DNA of 64,000 bases from Paenibacillus taichungensis (GCF_013359905.1 NZ_JABMCC010000118.1:1-64000), one strand, 5' to 3'; numbered from the stretch's first letter, positions 9,689 through 17,914 are shown. Notes: generated by a model from the sequence alone, not told the origin. Numbers and translations: made by a program.

Positions 9689-9814
9689 GTTTGTCATGTC
9701 ACCTCACACTAATGATACCCATCAAGGCCTGAAATCACAAGGATAATCCATCGATTTTGTTAACGCAGGGGTTGTAAACACCTTTAGAGCTGCATTTAGC
9801 TATGTATTTAGACC

Positions 9815-9866
9815 AAAAAAGCTCACCCTCTCACTGCCTGTATGCGACAGGAGCGTTAAGGTGAGC
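9815..9866 (-). terminator. Intrinsic terminator with internal hairpin after the serine protease gene
   Basis: GCTCACC (9821-9827) pairs with GGTGAGC (9860-9866), and inside the long loop CCTGT (9837-9841) pairs with ACAGG (9847-9851). On the minus strand six T residues follow (9815-9820). The result is an extended or bulged stem downstream of the stop at 9903. Confidence 0.7.
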
Positions 9867-9902
9867 CGTTCACTTTCAATTGTATGTAACCACTGCAATA
9901 AG

Positions 9903-10721
9903 TTAATTGGCTACTTTACCTGCAACAACGACCTGTTTTTTCGCAGGGGTTGCACTTTCTTTAATAAAGGATTGCAACGTTTTGGAAGTAATATAATAAG
10001 TACGTCCTCCGTATACAAAGGTCATCATACCAATAACCCGATTGTTCTGGTCCAGAACAGGGCCACCTGAATTGCCTTGTGCCACAGATTTTACGATACT
10101 GCCAATGCCCTTCTTGCCTGGAACGTCTGAATCTTGTGAATTAAATACTCGGCTCTTGGCAATTGTATTATAAGTTGAAGGGAAATCTTCGTCCAACAGC
10201 ACAAGTTCCCCGGCAGAATTTTTAGGAAATCCGATGGTATAGACAATTTGATTATCTTTGGCATTTGCAAACGTCACCGGTTGTGCGTCGATTTCTTTGT
10301 CCAGCTTCAGCAATGCCATATCTGTCACCGGATCTGTTTTAATGATTTTGGCTTTAACAGGCTTGTCCAGATGACCTGGGCTTGCTACAGTAAGTGTGCC
10401 TTCGTCCCCATCAGACAGTTCAGCATAATCCTGAACGACATGATAGTTGGTTAGCACCTCATCCTTGGAGATCAGTATAGATGTGCCTACATCATAATAT
10501 ACTGAATCGGGTTCATCCTGCTTGACCAGACGTACGTTCACAACTGGAAAAGAATCCGCTGTAACGGCCAACTGAGCACGTAGTTGTTTATCGAAGTAAC
10601 CCGTAAAATGAATCGTATTAACGGCTTGAGCCGCAGCCAACCCCGTCTGTCCTGCAAGCAACGCAATGGCAAGCATGCCTGACATTCCAAAGCGGAGCAT
10701 TCGTTTCCAACTCTTTTGCAT
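9903..10721 (-). CDS. Exported trypsin-like (HtrA/S1-type) serine protease without PDZ domain
   Basis: A signal peptide (residues 1-33, AAAQA) precedes a chymotrypsin-fold protease. The catalytic triad is readable: His94 in LTNYHVV, Asp134 in VTDMALLKLD and Ser218 in QGNSGGPVLD. The protein ends soon after the protease domain, so it lacks the PDZ domain of classical HtrA. It probably acts in the cell envelope; the substrate is unknown. I choose the ATG at 10721 with GGAGGAG ten bases upstream. It has its own terminator and sits between rluB and spmB, which are neighbours in B. subtilis. Confidence 0.85.
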   Translation of the reverse strand: MQKSWKRMLRFGMSGMLAIALLAGQTGLAAAQAVNTIHFTGYFDKQLRAQLAVTADSFPVVNVRLVKQDEPDSVYYDVGTSILISKDEVLTNYHVVQDYAELSDGDEGTLTVASPGHLDKPVKAKIIKTDPVTDMALLKLDKEIDAQPVTFANAKDNQIVYTIGFPKNSAGELVLLDEDFPSTYNTIAKSRVFNSQDSDVPGKKGIGSIVKSVAQGNSGGPVLDQNNRVIGMMTFVYGGRTYYITSKTLQSFIKESATPAKKQVVVAGKVAN

Positions 10722-10785
10722 GATTCTCACTCTCCTCCGCTATCATTCTAGCATAATTCGTATATCGGAAGGAGAGGGCATATTT

Positions 10786-11319
10786 TTAACCAAATACAAT
10801 CAAACAAATGACCAAGGCTGCAATGAAACCAACTACATCGGAAAACAACCCAACTTTGAGCGCATAGCGACCATTACGTATCCCTACCGCTCCAAAATAA
10901 ACAGTCAATACATATAGGGTTGTATCCGTACTGCCTTGAATCGTGGAAGCCATGCGGCCAATCATCGAGTCGGGGCCATAGGTTTTAATTAGGTCAGTTG
11001 TAAAGGCAAGCGAGCCTGTCCCAGTCAAAGGACGCAAAATACCGAGTGGCAATACTTCTCCCGGAACCCCCATCCAGGACACAAGTGGTGCGAATAGGCT
11101 GATCACATAATCCAATGCACCAGAAGCACGGAATACACTGATCGCTACCATCATACCTACCAGATGGGGAATAATGCTAATTGCCGTAGAGAAGCCGTCT
11201 TTGGCCCCATCAACAAAGGATTCGTAGACCGGGACCTTTTTGGTAAACGCATATAATGGAACAAACGCGATGATAACCGGAATGGCCCAGACGGAAATCC
11301 AGTTGATGAAGGTTAACAA
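10786..11319 (-). CDS. spmB: Spore maturation protein SpmB
   Basis: SpmA and SpmB are membrane proteins needed for dehydration of the spore core in Bacillus. This 177-residue protein is hydrophobic with nucleoside-transporter-gate-like motifs (HLVGMMVAISVFRASGA, GSTDTTLYVLTVYFG). It starts with TTG at 11319 behind AAGGATGAG, which overlaps the end of spmA, so coupling is likely. It lies downstream of dacB and spmA, the standard cluster expressed in the forespore or mother cell. Confidence 0.93.
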   Translation of the reverse strand: MLTFINWISVWAIPVIIAFVPLYAFTKKVPVYESFVDGAKDGFSTAISIIPHLVGMMVAISVFRASGALDYVISLFAPLVSWMGVPGEVLPLGILRPLTGTGSLAFTTDLIKTYGPDSMIGRMASTIQGSTDTTLYVLTVYFGAVGIRNGRYALKVGLFSDVVGFIAALVICLIVFG

Positions 11320-11325
11320 CGTTGC

Positions 11326-11952
11326 TCATCCTTTCATACCGGGATTGTCACTTTTATGTACACGCGGCGGCCTGTGAAGTGCCCTGTTTCGGTACCAGCG
11401 ATCGGCTACGATGGCTGCAAATGTCGCAATAATGGTTGCCATTAGCGTGGTGCCTACAATTTCCGTGGCATTCGCAGAATGATAATTAAGCCGAATGGCT
11501 ATCAGGGTTGTTGGAATAATGGTGATACTCGCTGTATTCAGAGCCAGCAGCGTGCACATGGCAGGGGAAGCCGTTTGTTTATCCGGATTCAGCTCTTGCA
11601 GTTGCTGCATGGCTTTGATCCCCATTGGGGTTGCCGCATTGCCTAAGCCGAGCAGATTGGCACTCATGTTGGATAAAATGTAGCCCATGGCTGGATGATT
11701 CCGTGGAACATCCGGGAACAAGAAGCCAACAACCGGACCCAGCAGCTTTGCGATTCGTCCCAAGAGCCCTGCATCCTCAGCCATTTTCATCATCCCCATC
11801 CAGAACACGAGCACACTGATCAGCCCAAAGCATACCGTGACTCCGGTTGCTGCTCCATCAAAAGCTGCCTGCGTAACGACTTCAATTTTGCCCTGTGCGG
11901 CTGCAAAAGCAAATCCGGTTACGATCATGAGAAGCCAGATTAAATTGATCAA
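11326..11952 (-). CDS. spmA: Spore maturation protein SpmA
   Basis: This is the partner of SpmB. The 208-residue membrane protein carries the gate-domain signatures VFWMGMMKMAEDAGLL and NLLGLGNAATPMGIKAM and a basic C-terminal tail. The start is a TTG at 11952, supported by GGGGAGGG about ten bases upstream. It is 18 bp downstream of dacB, in the same operon. Confidence 0.93.
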   Translation of the reverse strand: MINLIWLLMIVTGFAFAAAQGKIEVVTQAAFDGAATGVTVCFGLISVLVFWMGMMKMAEDAGLLGRIAKLLGPVVGFLFPDVPRNHPAMGYILSNMSANLLGLGNAATPMGIKAMQQLQELNPDKQTASPAMCTLLALNTASITIIPTTLIAIRLNYHSANATEIVGTTLMATIIATFAAIVADRWYRNRALHRPPRVHKSDNPGMKG

Positions 11953-11970
11953 AAGATAACCCTCCCCTCA

Positions 11971-13158
11971 TTATGGAGATAACAAATGACTTAATACTGC
12001 ACGCCATGCGGAAGCCCAGGTAGAAATTTCACCGATCCCCCCCAGAGTTGCATCCTCTGTCTTTGGCTCTGGCGGAATATAACTTCCTTTGCGATACACA
12101 GGAATTGAACCCACAAGTTTCCCGTCAAGCTGCATATCAATTCGGCCGGCCAGTCCAAAGGTGGGATCAGTCGTTTTTGCATCTCCCTCTGTACTCTCTT
12201 GGACACGGTTATCGAGTAAAATCAGCTTTTTCGTCAATGAAGATGTCTCACTCTTCGCCAGAGGATAGGTGAACCCGCGGCCAGTGACCACATCCGTGTT
12301 TTGTACAGGCTGTTCTTTTTTTGCAATTTCCACCAAAGGGAAGTTTTCAAAACCGAAATTCAGCATACGTGCATGGTCATTCCAGTCGTCACCATCGTTC
12401 AGGGTTACCGCAGCAAGTTGTTGTCCATTGCGAGTAGCAGAGCTGACCAGACAACGGAATGCTTTTTTGGTATATCCGGTCTTTACGCCATCGGCTCCTT
12501 CGTACAATCGCAGCATTTTATTTTTGTTTTGCCAGGAATACTCCCAGCTCTCATTCGGATTTGGGGCCGATTTGTTCTCCGTAGCTACAATTCGTTTGAA
12601 TACCGGATTCTTGAGCGCATACGCGGTTAGGCGTGCCAGATCATTGGCGGTGGAGTAATGACCATCTGCGTCAAGTCCATGGGGATTCATAAAATGGGAA
12701 TGGGTTAGACCAATTTGCTCTGCCTTTTTGTTCATTAAAAGAACGAAACCTTCTTCAGATCCACCGACATGTTCAGCAATCGCCGAGGCCGCATCGTTGC
12801 CCGATCGAAGCATCAGCCCATACAGCATGTTTTCCAGTGTCATTTCTTCACCCAGCTTGAGATAGATGGATGACCCTTCTTTGGCAAAAGCCGAAGAAGT
12901 TACCTTTACTTTGTCATCCAGTTTACCGTGTTCAATCGCAACAATTGCTGTCATGATTTTGGTCAAGCTGGCAATTCTGAGTTCCTTATCCCCGTCCTTG
13001 CTGTACAATATTCGGCCCGACGTCACATCAATGAGAGCAGCGCTTTGCGCATGATTTGAGGGGCCAGGTATGGTTCCCTGGGCTTCAGCAAGTCCAATTG
13101 AGGGAAACAGAAACAAGGGTACAAGCATACATGCCATAAATTTCATTAATTTTCGCAT
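11971..13158 (-). CDS. dacB: D-alanyl-D-alanine carboxypeptidase DacB (sporulation PBP)
   Basis: This serine carboxypeptidase trims peptide side chains and so lowers cross-linking in spore cortex peptidoglycan. It has a signal peptide (1-26), the SxxK motif Ser64-Lys67 (SLTKIM), the SGN motif at 119-121, KTG at 226-228, and a C-terminal domain ending in a hydrophobic helix. The ATG at 13158 has GGAGG eight bases upstream; a seven-residue longer GTG start would overlap that site. In the ancestral chromosome ytfJ would be its immediate upstream neighbour; now the 45-kb island lies between them. Confidence 0.93.
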   Translation of the reverse strand: MRKLMKFMACMLVPLFLFPSIGLAEAQGTIPGPSNHAQSAALIDVTSGRILYSKDGDKELRIASLTKIMTAIVAIEHGKLDDKVKVTSSAFAKEGSSIYLKLGEEMTLENMLYGLMLRSGNDAASAIAEHVGGSEEGFVLLMNKKAEQIGLTHSHFMNPHGLDADGHYSTANDLARLTAYALKNPVFKRIVATENKSAPNPNESWEYSWQNKNKMLRLYEGADGVKTGYTKKAFRCLVSSATRNGQQLAAVTLNDGDDWNDHARMLNFGFENFPLVEIAKKEQPVQNTDVVTGRGFTYPLAKSETSSLTKKLILLDNRVQESTEGDAKTTDPTFGLAGRIDMQLDGKLVGSIPVYRKGSYIPPEPKTEDATLGGIGEISTWASAWRAVLSHLLSP

Positions 13159-13232
13159 CGATTCATTCCTCCGGGTCACTTGGAATCTTGTACTAGCTTA
13201 TGACAGGACAACCCGAAGTATGTCCCAGTGTT

Positions 13233-13275
13233 AGCAAACAGCAAAAATCCCTCTCGCACATGCTGCGGAAGGGAT
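13233..13275. repeat. attL-like 43-bp direct repeat (left end of island)
   Basis: This stretch repeats at 58603-58645 in the same orientation with one mismatch (T at 13264, C at 58634). Flanking bases do not match. It carries one arm and the loop of a terminator. It marks the junction between host dacB and the island. Confidence 0.8.
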
Positions 13276-13286
13276 TTTTGCTGTTT
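13236..13286 (-). terminator. Long intrinsic terminator at the left island boundary
   Basis: Perfect 17-bp arms (13236-13252 and 13270-13286) with a run of A or T at both sides make a bidirectional terminator. On the minus strand it ends transcription of the island sigma gene before dacB. Part of it is the duplicated att sequence. Confidence 0.85.
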
Positions 13287-13317
13287 TAAAAAATTGAGAT
13301 GCTAGGATTTATTAAAT

Positions 13318-14112
13318 TTATTTATTGTCCAGCATCTTGGCCACTTTCCGCATAATTCTGGAGACTCTCATCTGGCTAATGTCCTCCATCTCTGCTGTCT
13401 GTGTTTGATTAAAACCCTCTACCCGATGCTTCAGGACAGTGACTTCCTTCTCGCTTAACTTGCGTTTCACCGATTCTATAACTGCATCAACATAAATTCT
13501 GTCGACCACTCCATCTTCAATATTTTCTCCGCTATAAATGGTATCCATCAATGTAACTGCTTGGGCTTGCTGATCATCTGCTCCGACAGGCTCATCCAGG
13601 TATTTAACTCCCTTCCCCACTTGTAGGGCCTTATTGATTTTCTCCTCTTCCTCATCAAGCAACAGAGCGATTTCATGAGCGGTCGGAAGATACCCCATAT
13701 CGTGCTCCAGCCGATTGATTCGGTTAATTAATTCTGTAGCCGTGCGAGTGGGGCGAATAATACTTGCGCTGTCTCTCAGAAAACATCGGATTTCCCTTAC
13801 AATCGCAGTAACAGCAAACGAACTGAATTTCACTCCACGCCCTGTATCAAATGCTTTGACTGCTTTAATAAATCCAAGGCGTCCCAATTGAAGAATATCG
13901 TCTTTTTCCACACAATGATTTTTGATAATGACTTCCGGTTTTCCAATGTATTTATGTACTGAATGCCAAATCAAGTTCTCATTAACCAAAATACTATCTC
14001 CGAGAAAATGTTCATCGACTTGACATCGTTCAATATTTCCGACTAGGTCCATAGAGTAAAATTTCTTGTCCAACTTCAAATTCATGCTAATATGTTCTGA
14101 AAATTTATCCAT
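13318..14112 (-). CDS. Island sigma-70-family factor (264 aa, SigB/F/G-like architecture)
   Basis: This is probably an alternative RNA polymerase sigma factor. Residues 41-114 look like region 2 (DDILQLGRLGFIKAVKAFD, then FSSFAVTAIVREIRCFLRD for -10 recognition), 115-175 like region 3, and 215-262 like region 4 with a helix-turn-helix ending SQMRVSRIMRK. A GGGAG site lies six bases before the ATG. It is the leftmost island gene, next to the att terminator, and follows the lytic transglycosylase gene by 50 bp, probably in one operon from a vegetative promoter. No anti-sigma gene was recognised beside it. Target promoters are unknown. Confidence 0.85.
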   Translation of the reverse strand: MDKFSEHISMNLKLDKKFYSMDLVGNIERCQVDEHFLGDSILVNENLIWHSVHKYIGKPEVIIKNHCVEKDDILQLGRLGFIKAVKAFDTGRGVKFSSFAVTAIVREIRCFLRDSASIIRPTRTATELINRINRLEHDMGYLPTAHEIALLLDEEEEKINKALQVGKGVKYLDEPVGADDQQAQAVTLMDTIYSGENIEDGVVDRIYVDAVIESVKRKLSEKEVTVLKHRVEGFNQTQTAEMEDISQMRVSRIMRKVAKMLDNK

Positions 14113-14162
14113 CTAGATCTCCCTATGTAAATGTTGTGGAAGTTCACCAACAATCTACCGTT

Positions 14163-14795
14163 CTAACGTTCTTTATTGATTTTCTTTAGTATCTGAACCA
14201 TATTGTTATGGTGTTTCTTCACTTGATTGTAATACCAGGGGCGAGCCTTGCCTTTGTCTACATTGCCCTCCCCCTGATTGTACGCAATTGTTGCTGTACG
14301 GAGGTTTCCGTCATACTTTTCCAATAGATATTCCATATATTCAATGCTGGTTTTGATGTTAATTTCCGGCTTGTATAAGTCACTGCCGCTAACACCAAAC
14401 GATTTGGCCGTACTTGGTAGTATTTGAAGGAGTCCAATGGCTCCATGAGATGATGTGCTATCCTCTACTAAGCGGCTCTCTTGCCACATCATGGCCAATA
14501 TCCACACAGAATCCATATTGGAGCCTTCAATATAATGGTCCACCCACTTCACATACTTCAGCAGCTTAGGCTGGCTTACTATCTTCTCCTGATAAGATTC
14601 TATATAAAGCTCTAACATATCTACCATTTCTTTATGGGACGTAGCGTCCGGATTTGACTTCACTTGCTTTAGGGTTTGTTTTGTGTTTTGTTCTCCAATC
14701 GGATTAACAGCAGCTGGTACAATCAGCCCTCCATATATCGTTATCGATGCCAGTACCGCCGTAATGATAATCCCGATTTTTTCAAAAGTGACCAA
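14163..14795 (-). CDS. Membrane-anchored lytic transglycosylase (SLT/GEWL fold)
   Basis: It cleaves the glycan strands of peptidoglycan. An N-terminal hydrophobic segment (residues 8-30) anchors or exports the protein. The SLT domain spans about 85-205: catalytic Glu106 in MMWQESRL, then SHGAIGLLQI and AYNQGEGN. The start is a TTG at 14795 with AAGGAGGTGAG twelve bases upstream. It lies upstream of the 264-residue sigma factor and far from the other lysis genes, so it may help the particle or its parts cross the wall; that is inference. Confidence 0.88.
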   Translation of the reverse strand: MVTFEKIGIIITAVLASITIYGGLIVPAAVNPIGEQNTKQTLKQVKSNPDATSHKEMVDMLELYIESYQEKIVSQPKLLKYVKWVDHYIEGSNMDSVWILAMMWQESRLVEDSTSSHGAIGLLQILPSTAKSFGVSGSDLYKPEINIKTSIEYMEYLLEKYDGNLRTATIAYNQGEGNVDKGKARPWYYNQVKKHHNNMVQILKKINKER

Positions 14796-14828
14796 CGGGA
14801 TTGCTCACCTCCTTAGGTTAAGCCTTAT

Positions 14829-14856
14829 ATAATAGAAGGAAACCGTAGTTTTTCAA
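14829..14856 (-). promoter_or_regulatory. SigA-type promoter for transglycosylase-sigma operon
   Basis: On the minus strand TTGAAA (14851-14856) and TATTAT (14829-14834) are 16 bases apart, about 35 bases before the TTG start. This differs from the TTAAC/CGTATAGA class used elsewhere in the island, so this sigma gene may be switched on by host polymerase. Confidence 0.6.
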
Positions 14857-14926
14857 TGCTTGTACGAACTTGTACCCCAATTAATTAGAGGGTGTATAGT
14901 CGAATTTAAAGGCTTCTCTTTTCCTA

Positions 14927-15142
14927 CTAAGACTCATCTCGTTCACTGGTCTGATATGCCAAGATTGCTGTATACTCTATCCTGCTATTTGCTGAATCGT
15001 AAGTGGAAGTAACATCTAATCCAGTGACTAATACATTGGGATTGTCATTCATCCAGATATTAATCTGTTCTTCTAGGTCCATTGGTGATGGTGATGTAAA
15101 CATCTTTACAGCGATATCTAAGGCATAATTTTTCATGTCCAT
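14927..15142 (-). CDS. Small protein, weakly Cse60-like
   Basis: The 71-residue product starts directly after the stop of the 144-residue gene upstream, so both are read from one message. The pattern DLEEQINIWMNDNPN followed by a beta-rich half (VLVTGLDVTSTYD...EYTAILAYQ) resembles the small sporulation protein Cse60, but I would not assign a function. Two possible ATG codons (residues 1 and 3) are present. Transcription probably comes from the TTAAC/CGTATAGA promoter at 15638-15666. Confidence 0.6.
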   Translation of the reverse strand: MDMKNYALDIAVKMFTSPSPMDLEEQINIWMNDNPNVLVTGLDVTSTYDSANSRIEYTAILAYQTSERDES

Positions 15143-15577
15143 TTATTCATTAGCGATAAGAAGCTCAGGGTTTGTTTGTTCGTTTGTTTCTTTATCGCTT
15201 TGTACAGCAGAAGGGGATTCAGTAGTGCTCTCCTCTTTTTTCTTCTCCTCGATCAATTGAGCAAACTCCTCTTGTGTCAACTCATGGATCTCAAGTTCAA
15301 ATGCACTTGTGAGAATATATCCCATACCGTCCGTTAAATGAACGTTGTAGTAGGTTTGCGGTTCTTCGTGAAATTCGTCCGCTTCGTAGTTGAATCCAAT
15401 AACGGCTTTTTCATAGCCAGCTACAATACCTGCAAACCATACATTGGCTTTTGTTGTTGCGCCTGTTGGCGTTTGAATCTCATGCACATTCGTTGGTGCG
15501 TGAACGCATTTACCAATCAGACTTGCAACCAATTCTTCGGTTAATGTATCGTCTTTTGCTTTTATCATTTGTGTCAT
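15143..15577 (-). CDS. Hypothetical acidic island protein (144 aa)
   Basis: I do not recognise it. The ATG at 15577 has GGAGG nine bases upstream; six upstream residues are open but lack a ribosome site. Residues 10-100 look like a compact alpha/beta or beta-barrel domain (GKCVHAP, VWFAGIVAGYEKAVIGF, YYNVHLTDGMGYIL), and the last 45 residues are acidic, glutamine- and serine-rich and probably disordered. It is the first gene behind a strong island promoter and is followed without a gap by the 71-residue gene. A regulatory or chaperone role is possible but unsupported. Confidence 0.7.
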   Translation of the reverse strand: MTQMIKAKDDTLTEELVASLIGKCVHAPTNVHEIQTPTGATTKANVWFAGIVAGYEKAVIGFNYEADEFHEEPQTYYNVHLTDGMGYILTSAFELEIHELTQEEFAQLIEEKKKEESTTESPSAVQSDKETNEQTNPELLIANE

Positions 15578-15637
15578 ACAGTTATTCCTCCACATATTTA
15601 AATTATCTTAGACTCGGATATCCAACTCTTCAATTTC

Positions 15638-15666
15638 TCTATACGCGTTATATTATTAACAGTTAA
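15638..15666 (-). promoter_or_regulatory. Island promoter 1 (TTAAC-N16-CGTATAGA)
   Basis: The -10 element CGTATAGA lies at 15638-15645 and the -35 TTAAC at 15662-15666, 16 bases apart. It reads toward the 144-residue gene (start 15577). The -35 contains the TAA stop codon of the upstream gene (15663-15665). Confidence 0.8.
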
Positions 15667-16049
15667 CGTTGTACCACAGGAGAGGCATTTAGGGTGCCAC
15701 TTATGAGCGTATAATGCGTTCGAATATGCTTTACAGCACGCTCAAGATCATTTATTCGATTGGACAACATCTCCTCAATGACAGGCTCCCATACTCTGAG
15801 TCCTACACCCATGATCGGTTTGTTTTGAATATACGCATGATGCAAGATCACTACCTCAGTAGGAGTCAGCTTTTCCACATCAAGATTAACGAGCAACGCA
15901 TCTGCTTGAAAGACAACCTTCTCTATAATCAACGCATACTCCCGGTTACTTAGGCCGGACGCTTTAGCTGAATCATGGTGGGCCCAAGCAATATCAGAAA
16001 ATCCCGACAGACTTTCCAAAGTAAATCCCAACACAACAACACTGAGCAT
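15663..16049 (-). CDS. Hypothetical exported or membrane-anchored protein (128 aa)
   Basis: I do not recognise it. From the ATG at 16049, with an AAGGTGG ribosome site nine bases upstream, the first 20 residues are hydrophobic and followed by WAHHD, so they form a signal peptide or anchor. The rest is helical, with LTPTEVVILHHAYI and NDLERAVKHIR. It may be periplasm-facing. It has its own island promoter (16089-16118), and its stop codon overlaps the -35 of the next one. No cysteine pair or catalytic motif is visible. Confidence 0.65.
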   Translation of the reverse strand: MLSVVVLGFTLESLSGFSDIAWAHHDSAKASGLSNREYALIIEKVVFQADALLVNLDVEKLTPTEVVILHHAYIQNKPIMGVGLRVWEPVIEEMLSNRINDLERAVKHIRTHYTLISGTLNASPVVQR

Positions 16050-16088
16050 ATTCTTCTGCCACCTTCCATTATTCAAACGCTTAATTAC

Positions 16089-16118
16089 TCTATACGATAT
16101 AAAAAAGCACCCCGTTAA
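16089..16118 (-). promoter_or_regulatory. Island promoter 2, -35 inside a terminator loop
   Basis: CGTATAGA is at 16089-16096 and TTAAC at 16114-16118, with a 17-base spacer. It drives the gene starting at 16049. The TTAAC forms the loop of the terminator hairpin at 16103-16128, and the U-tract lies in the spacer. Confidence 0.8.
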
Positions 16119-16128
16119 GGGTGCTTTT
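16103..16128 (-). terminator. Terminator after the 190-aa sigma gene
   Basis: Ten-base arms AAAAGCACCC/GGGTGCTTTT (16103-16112, 16119-16128) with a six-base loop. T residues follow on the minus strand. It ends the sigma gene at 16194 and overlaps island promoter 2. Confidence 0.85.
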
Positions 16129-16193
16129 AGTTCTATGTACCGTTTTGGTCGATCTTCAACAAACTTTGGCTATGAATTGCCACTTTATTAAAA

Positions 16194-16766
16194 CTACAGA
16201 GCTTCGTATTTCTCACGAATCGCTTTCCATAACTGTGATATGCGTGCCTTGGATACACCTAACATTGCTGCAATTTCTACAAACTCGTACCCGGAGGTTC
16301 GAAGTTTAAAAATCTCTTTTTCCCGGTCATTAAGTTTCATATTCTCCATGATGTCAGTTACGAATTCAAAATTCTCAAAAGCAAACCCAGCGTGCCCAAG
16401 CGATAGCGCTGTATCCGTTCCATCACTTTCATCACTGGCGCCAAGATCAGTACACACTAGCTGGACAGCGTTAACGACACTGAGGTTTTTCTCAGACATG
16501 CATTTGCGGTACATATCCTTGATTTTATTTTCGATCAGGTGATCAACAAATGTCGACATTTTTGCTTTTTCTGCGTCATACTTGTCTAGCGCATTATACA
16601 ACTTAATCATGATCTCCTGCGTTACATCCTCTTTTTCCATCCCTGCAAACGTTTTGCCTCTAAGTTTATGGCGACATTTTTCCTGTGCTTTGTTCAAAAA
16701 CGTATCTATATCCCCAATTTCAAATAAATCATCAAACCCCAAAGCAGTTGTAGCAGACATCATCAT
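16194..16766 (-). CDS. Island sigma-70-like factor (190 aa, regions 2 and 4 only)
   Basis: This is a compact ECF- or phage-type sigma factor. Region 2 spans about 25-90 (EKEDVTQEIMIKLYNALDKYD, then MSTFVDHLIENKIKDMYRK). A linker of about 50 residues is acidic. Region 4 spans about 140-190 with LNDREKEIFKLRTSGYEF and the helix-turn-helix GVSKARISQLWKAIREK. Three consecutive ATG codons follow GGGGGAAA; any could start. A long 5' leader and a degenerate island promoter (17196-17224) lie upstream, so it may activate itself. Lacking region 3, it is the better candidate to read the ECF-like TTAAC/CGTATAGA signature; that link is inference. Confidence 0.8.
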   Translation of the reverse strand: MMMSATTALGFDDLFEIGDIDTFLNKAQEKCRHKLRGKTFAGMEKEDVTQEIMIKLYNALDKYDAEKAKMSTFVDHLIENKIKDMYRKCMSEKNLSVVNAVQLVCTDLGASDESDGTDTALSLGHAGFAFENFEFVTDIMENMKLNDREKEIFKLRTSGYEFVEIAAMLGVSKARISQLWKAIREKYEAL

Positions 16767-17195
16767 TTTCCCCCAATAACTATTTAGTTGTTTAGTTGTT
16801 TGTTAACTCTAACTTGCATTTTTATCGTTAAAATTTTGATTAATTCTTGCTCACTCAGCAATCTACTATCCTAACCCTAATCAAACCTCAAATATTGCTT
16901 GCCGATGTCCAAAAAACCATATCTAATATGTAGTGTTATCACTTCTTCGTAAATATGAAAACTTCTTCTTCAGGCAATGCTTAAAGCTAGATAAGTCTTT
17001 TGCATTACATAAAAATTGCGTAGATGATCCACCTCCCCTTCCGATCCACATCAAGATATAAAACTAACTTTCAAAGCTCAGCAATGGGACAATTTATCAG
17101 AGATACTTTTCCAACCTATTACATTCAGAATAACAAATACGAACTAATGTTCGCAACATATTTTTATCAGCTTCTTTAGTACACCATTTACCCAC

Positions 17196-17224
17196 TATAT
17201 ACGAAGCCAAATGCGAAACGTAAA
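17196..17224 (-). promoter_or_regulatory. Degenerate island promoter (TTTAC-N16-CGTATATA)
   Basis: CGTATATA at 17196-17203 and TTTAC at 17220-17224 are 16 bases apart. Each element has one mismatch to the consensus. It reads toward the 190-residue sigma gene, with a leader of about 420 bases. Confidence 0.45.
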
Positions 17225-17242
17225 GCCCGTTTTTTTGCAAAC

Positions 17243-17304
17243 AAAAAGACCAACACAGAGCGCACCACTAGGAAAATACCAAAATGGTGGAATGTGTCGG
17301 TCTT
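17243..17304 (-). terminator. Large hairpin terminator after the DUF2294-like gene
   Basis: Arms of the type AAGACC-ACACA/TGTGT-GGTCTT with an inner CACCA/TGGTG stem. On the minus strand TTTTTG-TTT follows. It lies about 190 bases beyond the stop at 17498. Confidence 0.6.
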
Positions 17305-17497
17305 GGTCTGACATCTATTTCGTTCCAATTACCGAAGATATGGTCTTGAAGCCCTTTTATACGATTACAGGCTTCGTCAAGATTATTAATTCTATCTGAT
17401 CGCCATAAGGGTAGTATAAGGAAATATGTAGGATATTGTCAACATCAAAATTAGTTCCGAAGAACCTATCCAATAACAAAATGAATTTTCATGGGTC

Positions 17498-17914
17498 TTA
17501 AGGCATGTTTATTGCATCATTTTTCAGCAGCCCCTCAACATCCTTGTTCATTTTAAAGACGGTTACCTGTTCCGCAAAATCAGTGCCAAAGAACATGGTT
17601 TCAATATCTTCAATTTTCAAACCCAGGTGAATATAGGAGAAAACAGGACTGAAATCTTCTCTCATCATTTCTGCAAGCTTCAGCTTGTATTCGGCAAAGA
17701 TCTGACTGGAATGCGATTGCATGTGTTCAAGCATGAACGCTTCAGGTTTGGTGAATTTTGCTGTAAACTTAAGGATGATAAAATAATTCATGATGACGAC
17801 TCTGGTATCTACTGGCCCGCGTTCAGTAAAATCTTTTCTTATTCTTGATGCCATTTTCGCGAGTTCTCTTTCCAAGTCTTTTATGTCAATGTTCACATCC
17901 CTCCCTACAATCAT
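17498..17914 (-). CDS. DUF2294/MpsC-like protein (138 aa)
   Basis: From the ATG at 17914, with AGGAGG upstream, the 138-residue product has the outline of the DUF2294/MpsC family: a lead helix (LERELAKMASRIRKDF), a GP turn (TERGPVDTRVVIM), hydrophobic strands (YFIILKFTAKFTKPE) and a late pair of strands. Members occur near stress and transport genes; their biochemical role is poorly known. A frame extension upstream has no ribosome site. A degenerate island promoter lies at 17971-17999. Why a tail island carries it is unclear. Confidence 0.6.
   Translation of the reverse strand: MIVGRDVNIDIKDLERELAKMASRIRKDFTERGPVDTRVVIMNYFIILKFTAKFTKPEAFMLEHMQSHSSQIFAEYKLKLAEMMREDFSPVFSYIHLGLKIEDIETMFFGTDFAEQVTVFKMNKDVEGLLKNDAINMP

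Larger units (their letters stand above)
16767..17497. other. 731-bp gap without a convincing gene
   Basis: The region is AT-rich. It holds the long leader of the 190-residue sigma gene, a weak island-type promoter at 17196-17224 and a large hairpin at 17243-17304. Short frames on both strands lack ribosome sites. A small RNA or a leader regulator is possible, but nothing is proved by the sequence. Confidence 0.5.

Noticed and set aside
17211..17399. Plus-strand frame of 62 codons
   Set aside because: It covers a minus-strand hairpin terminator and lacks a ribosome site.
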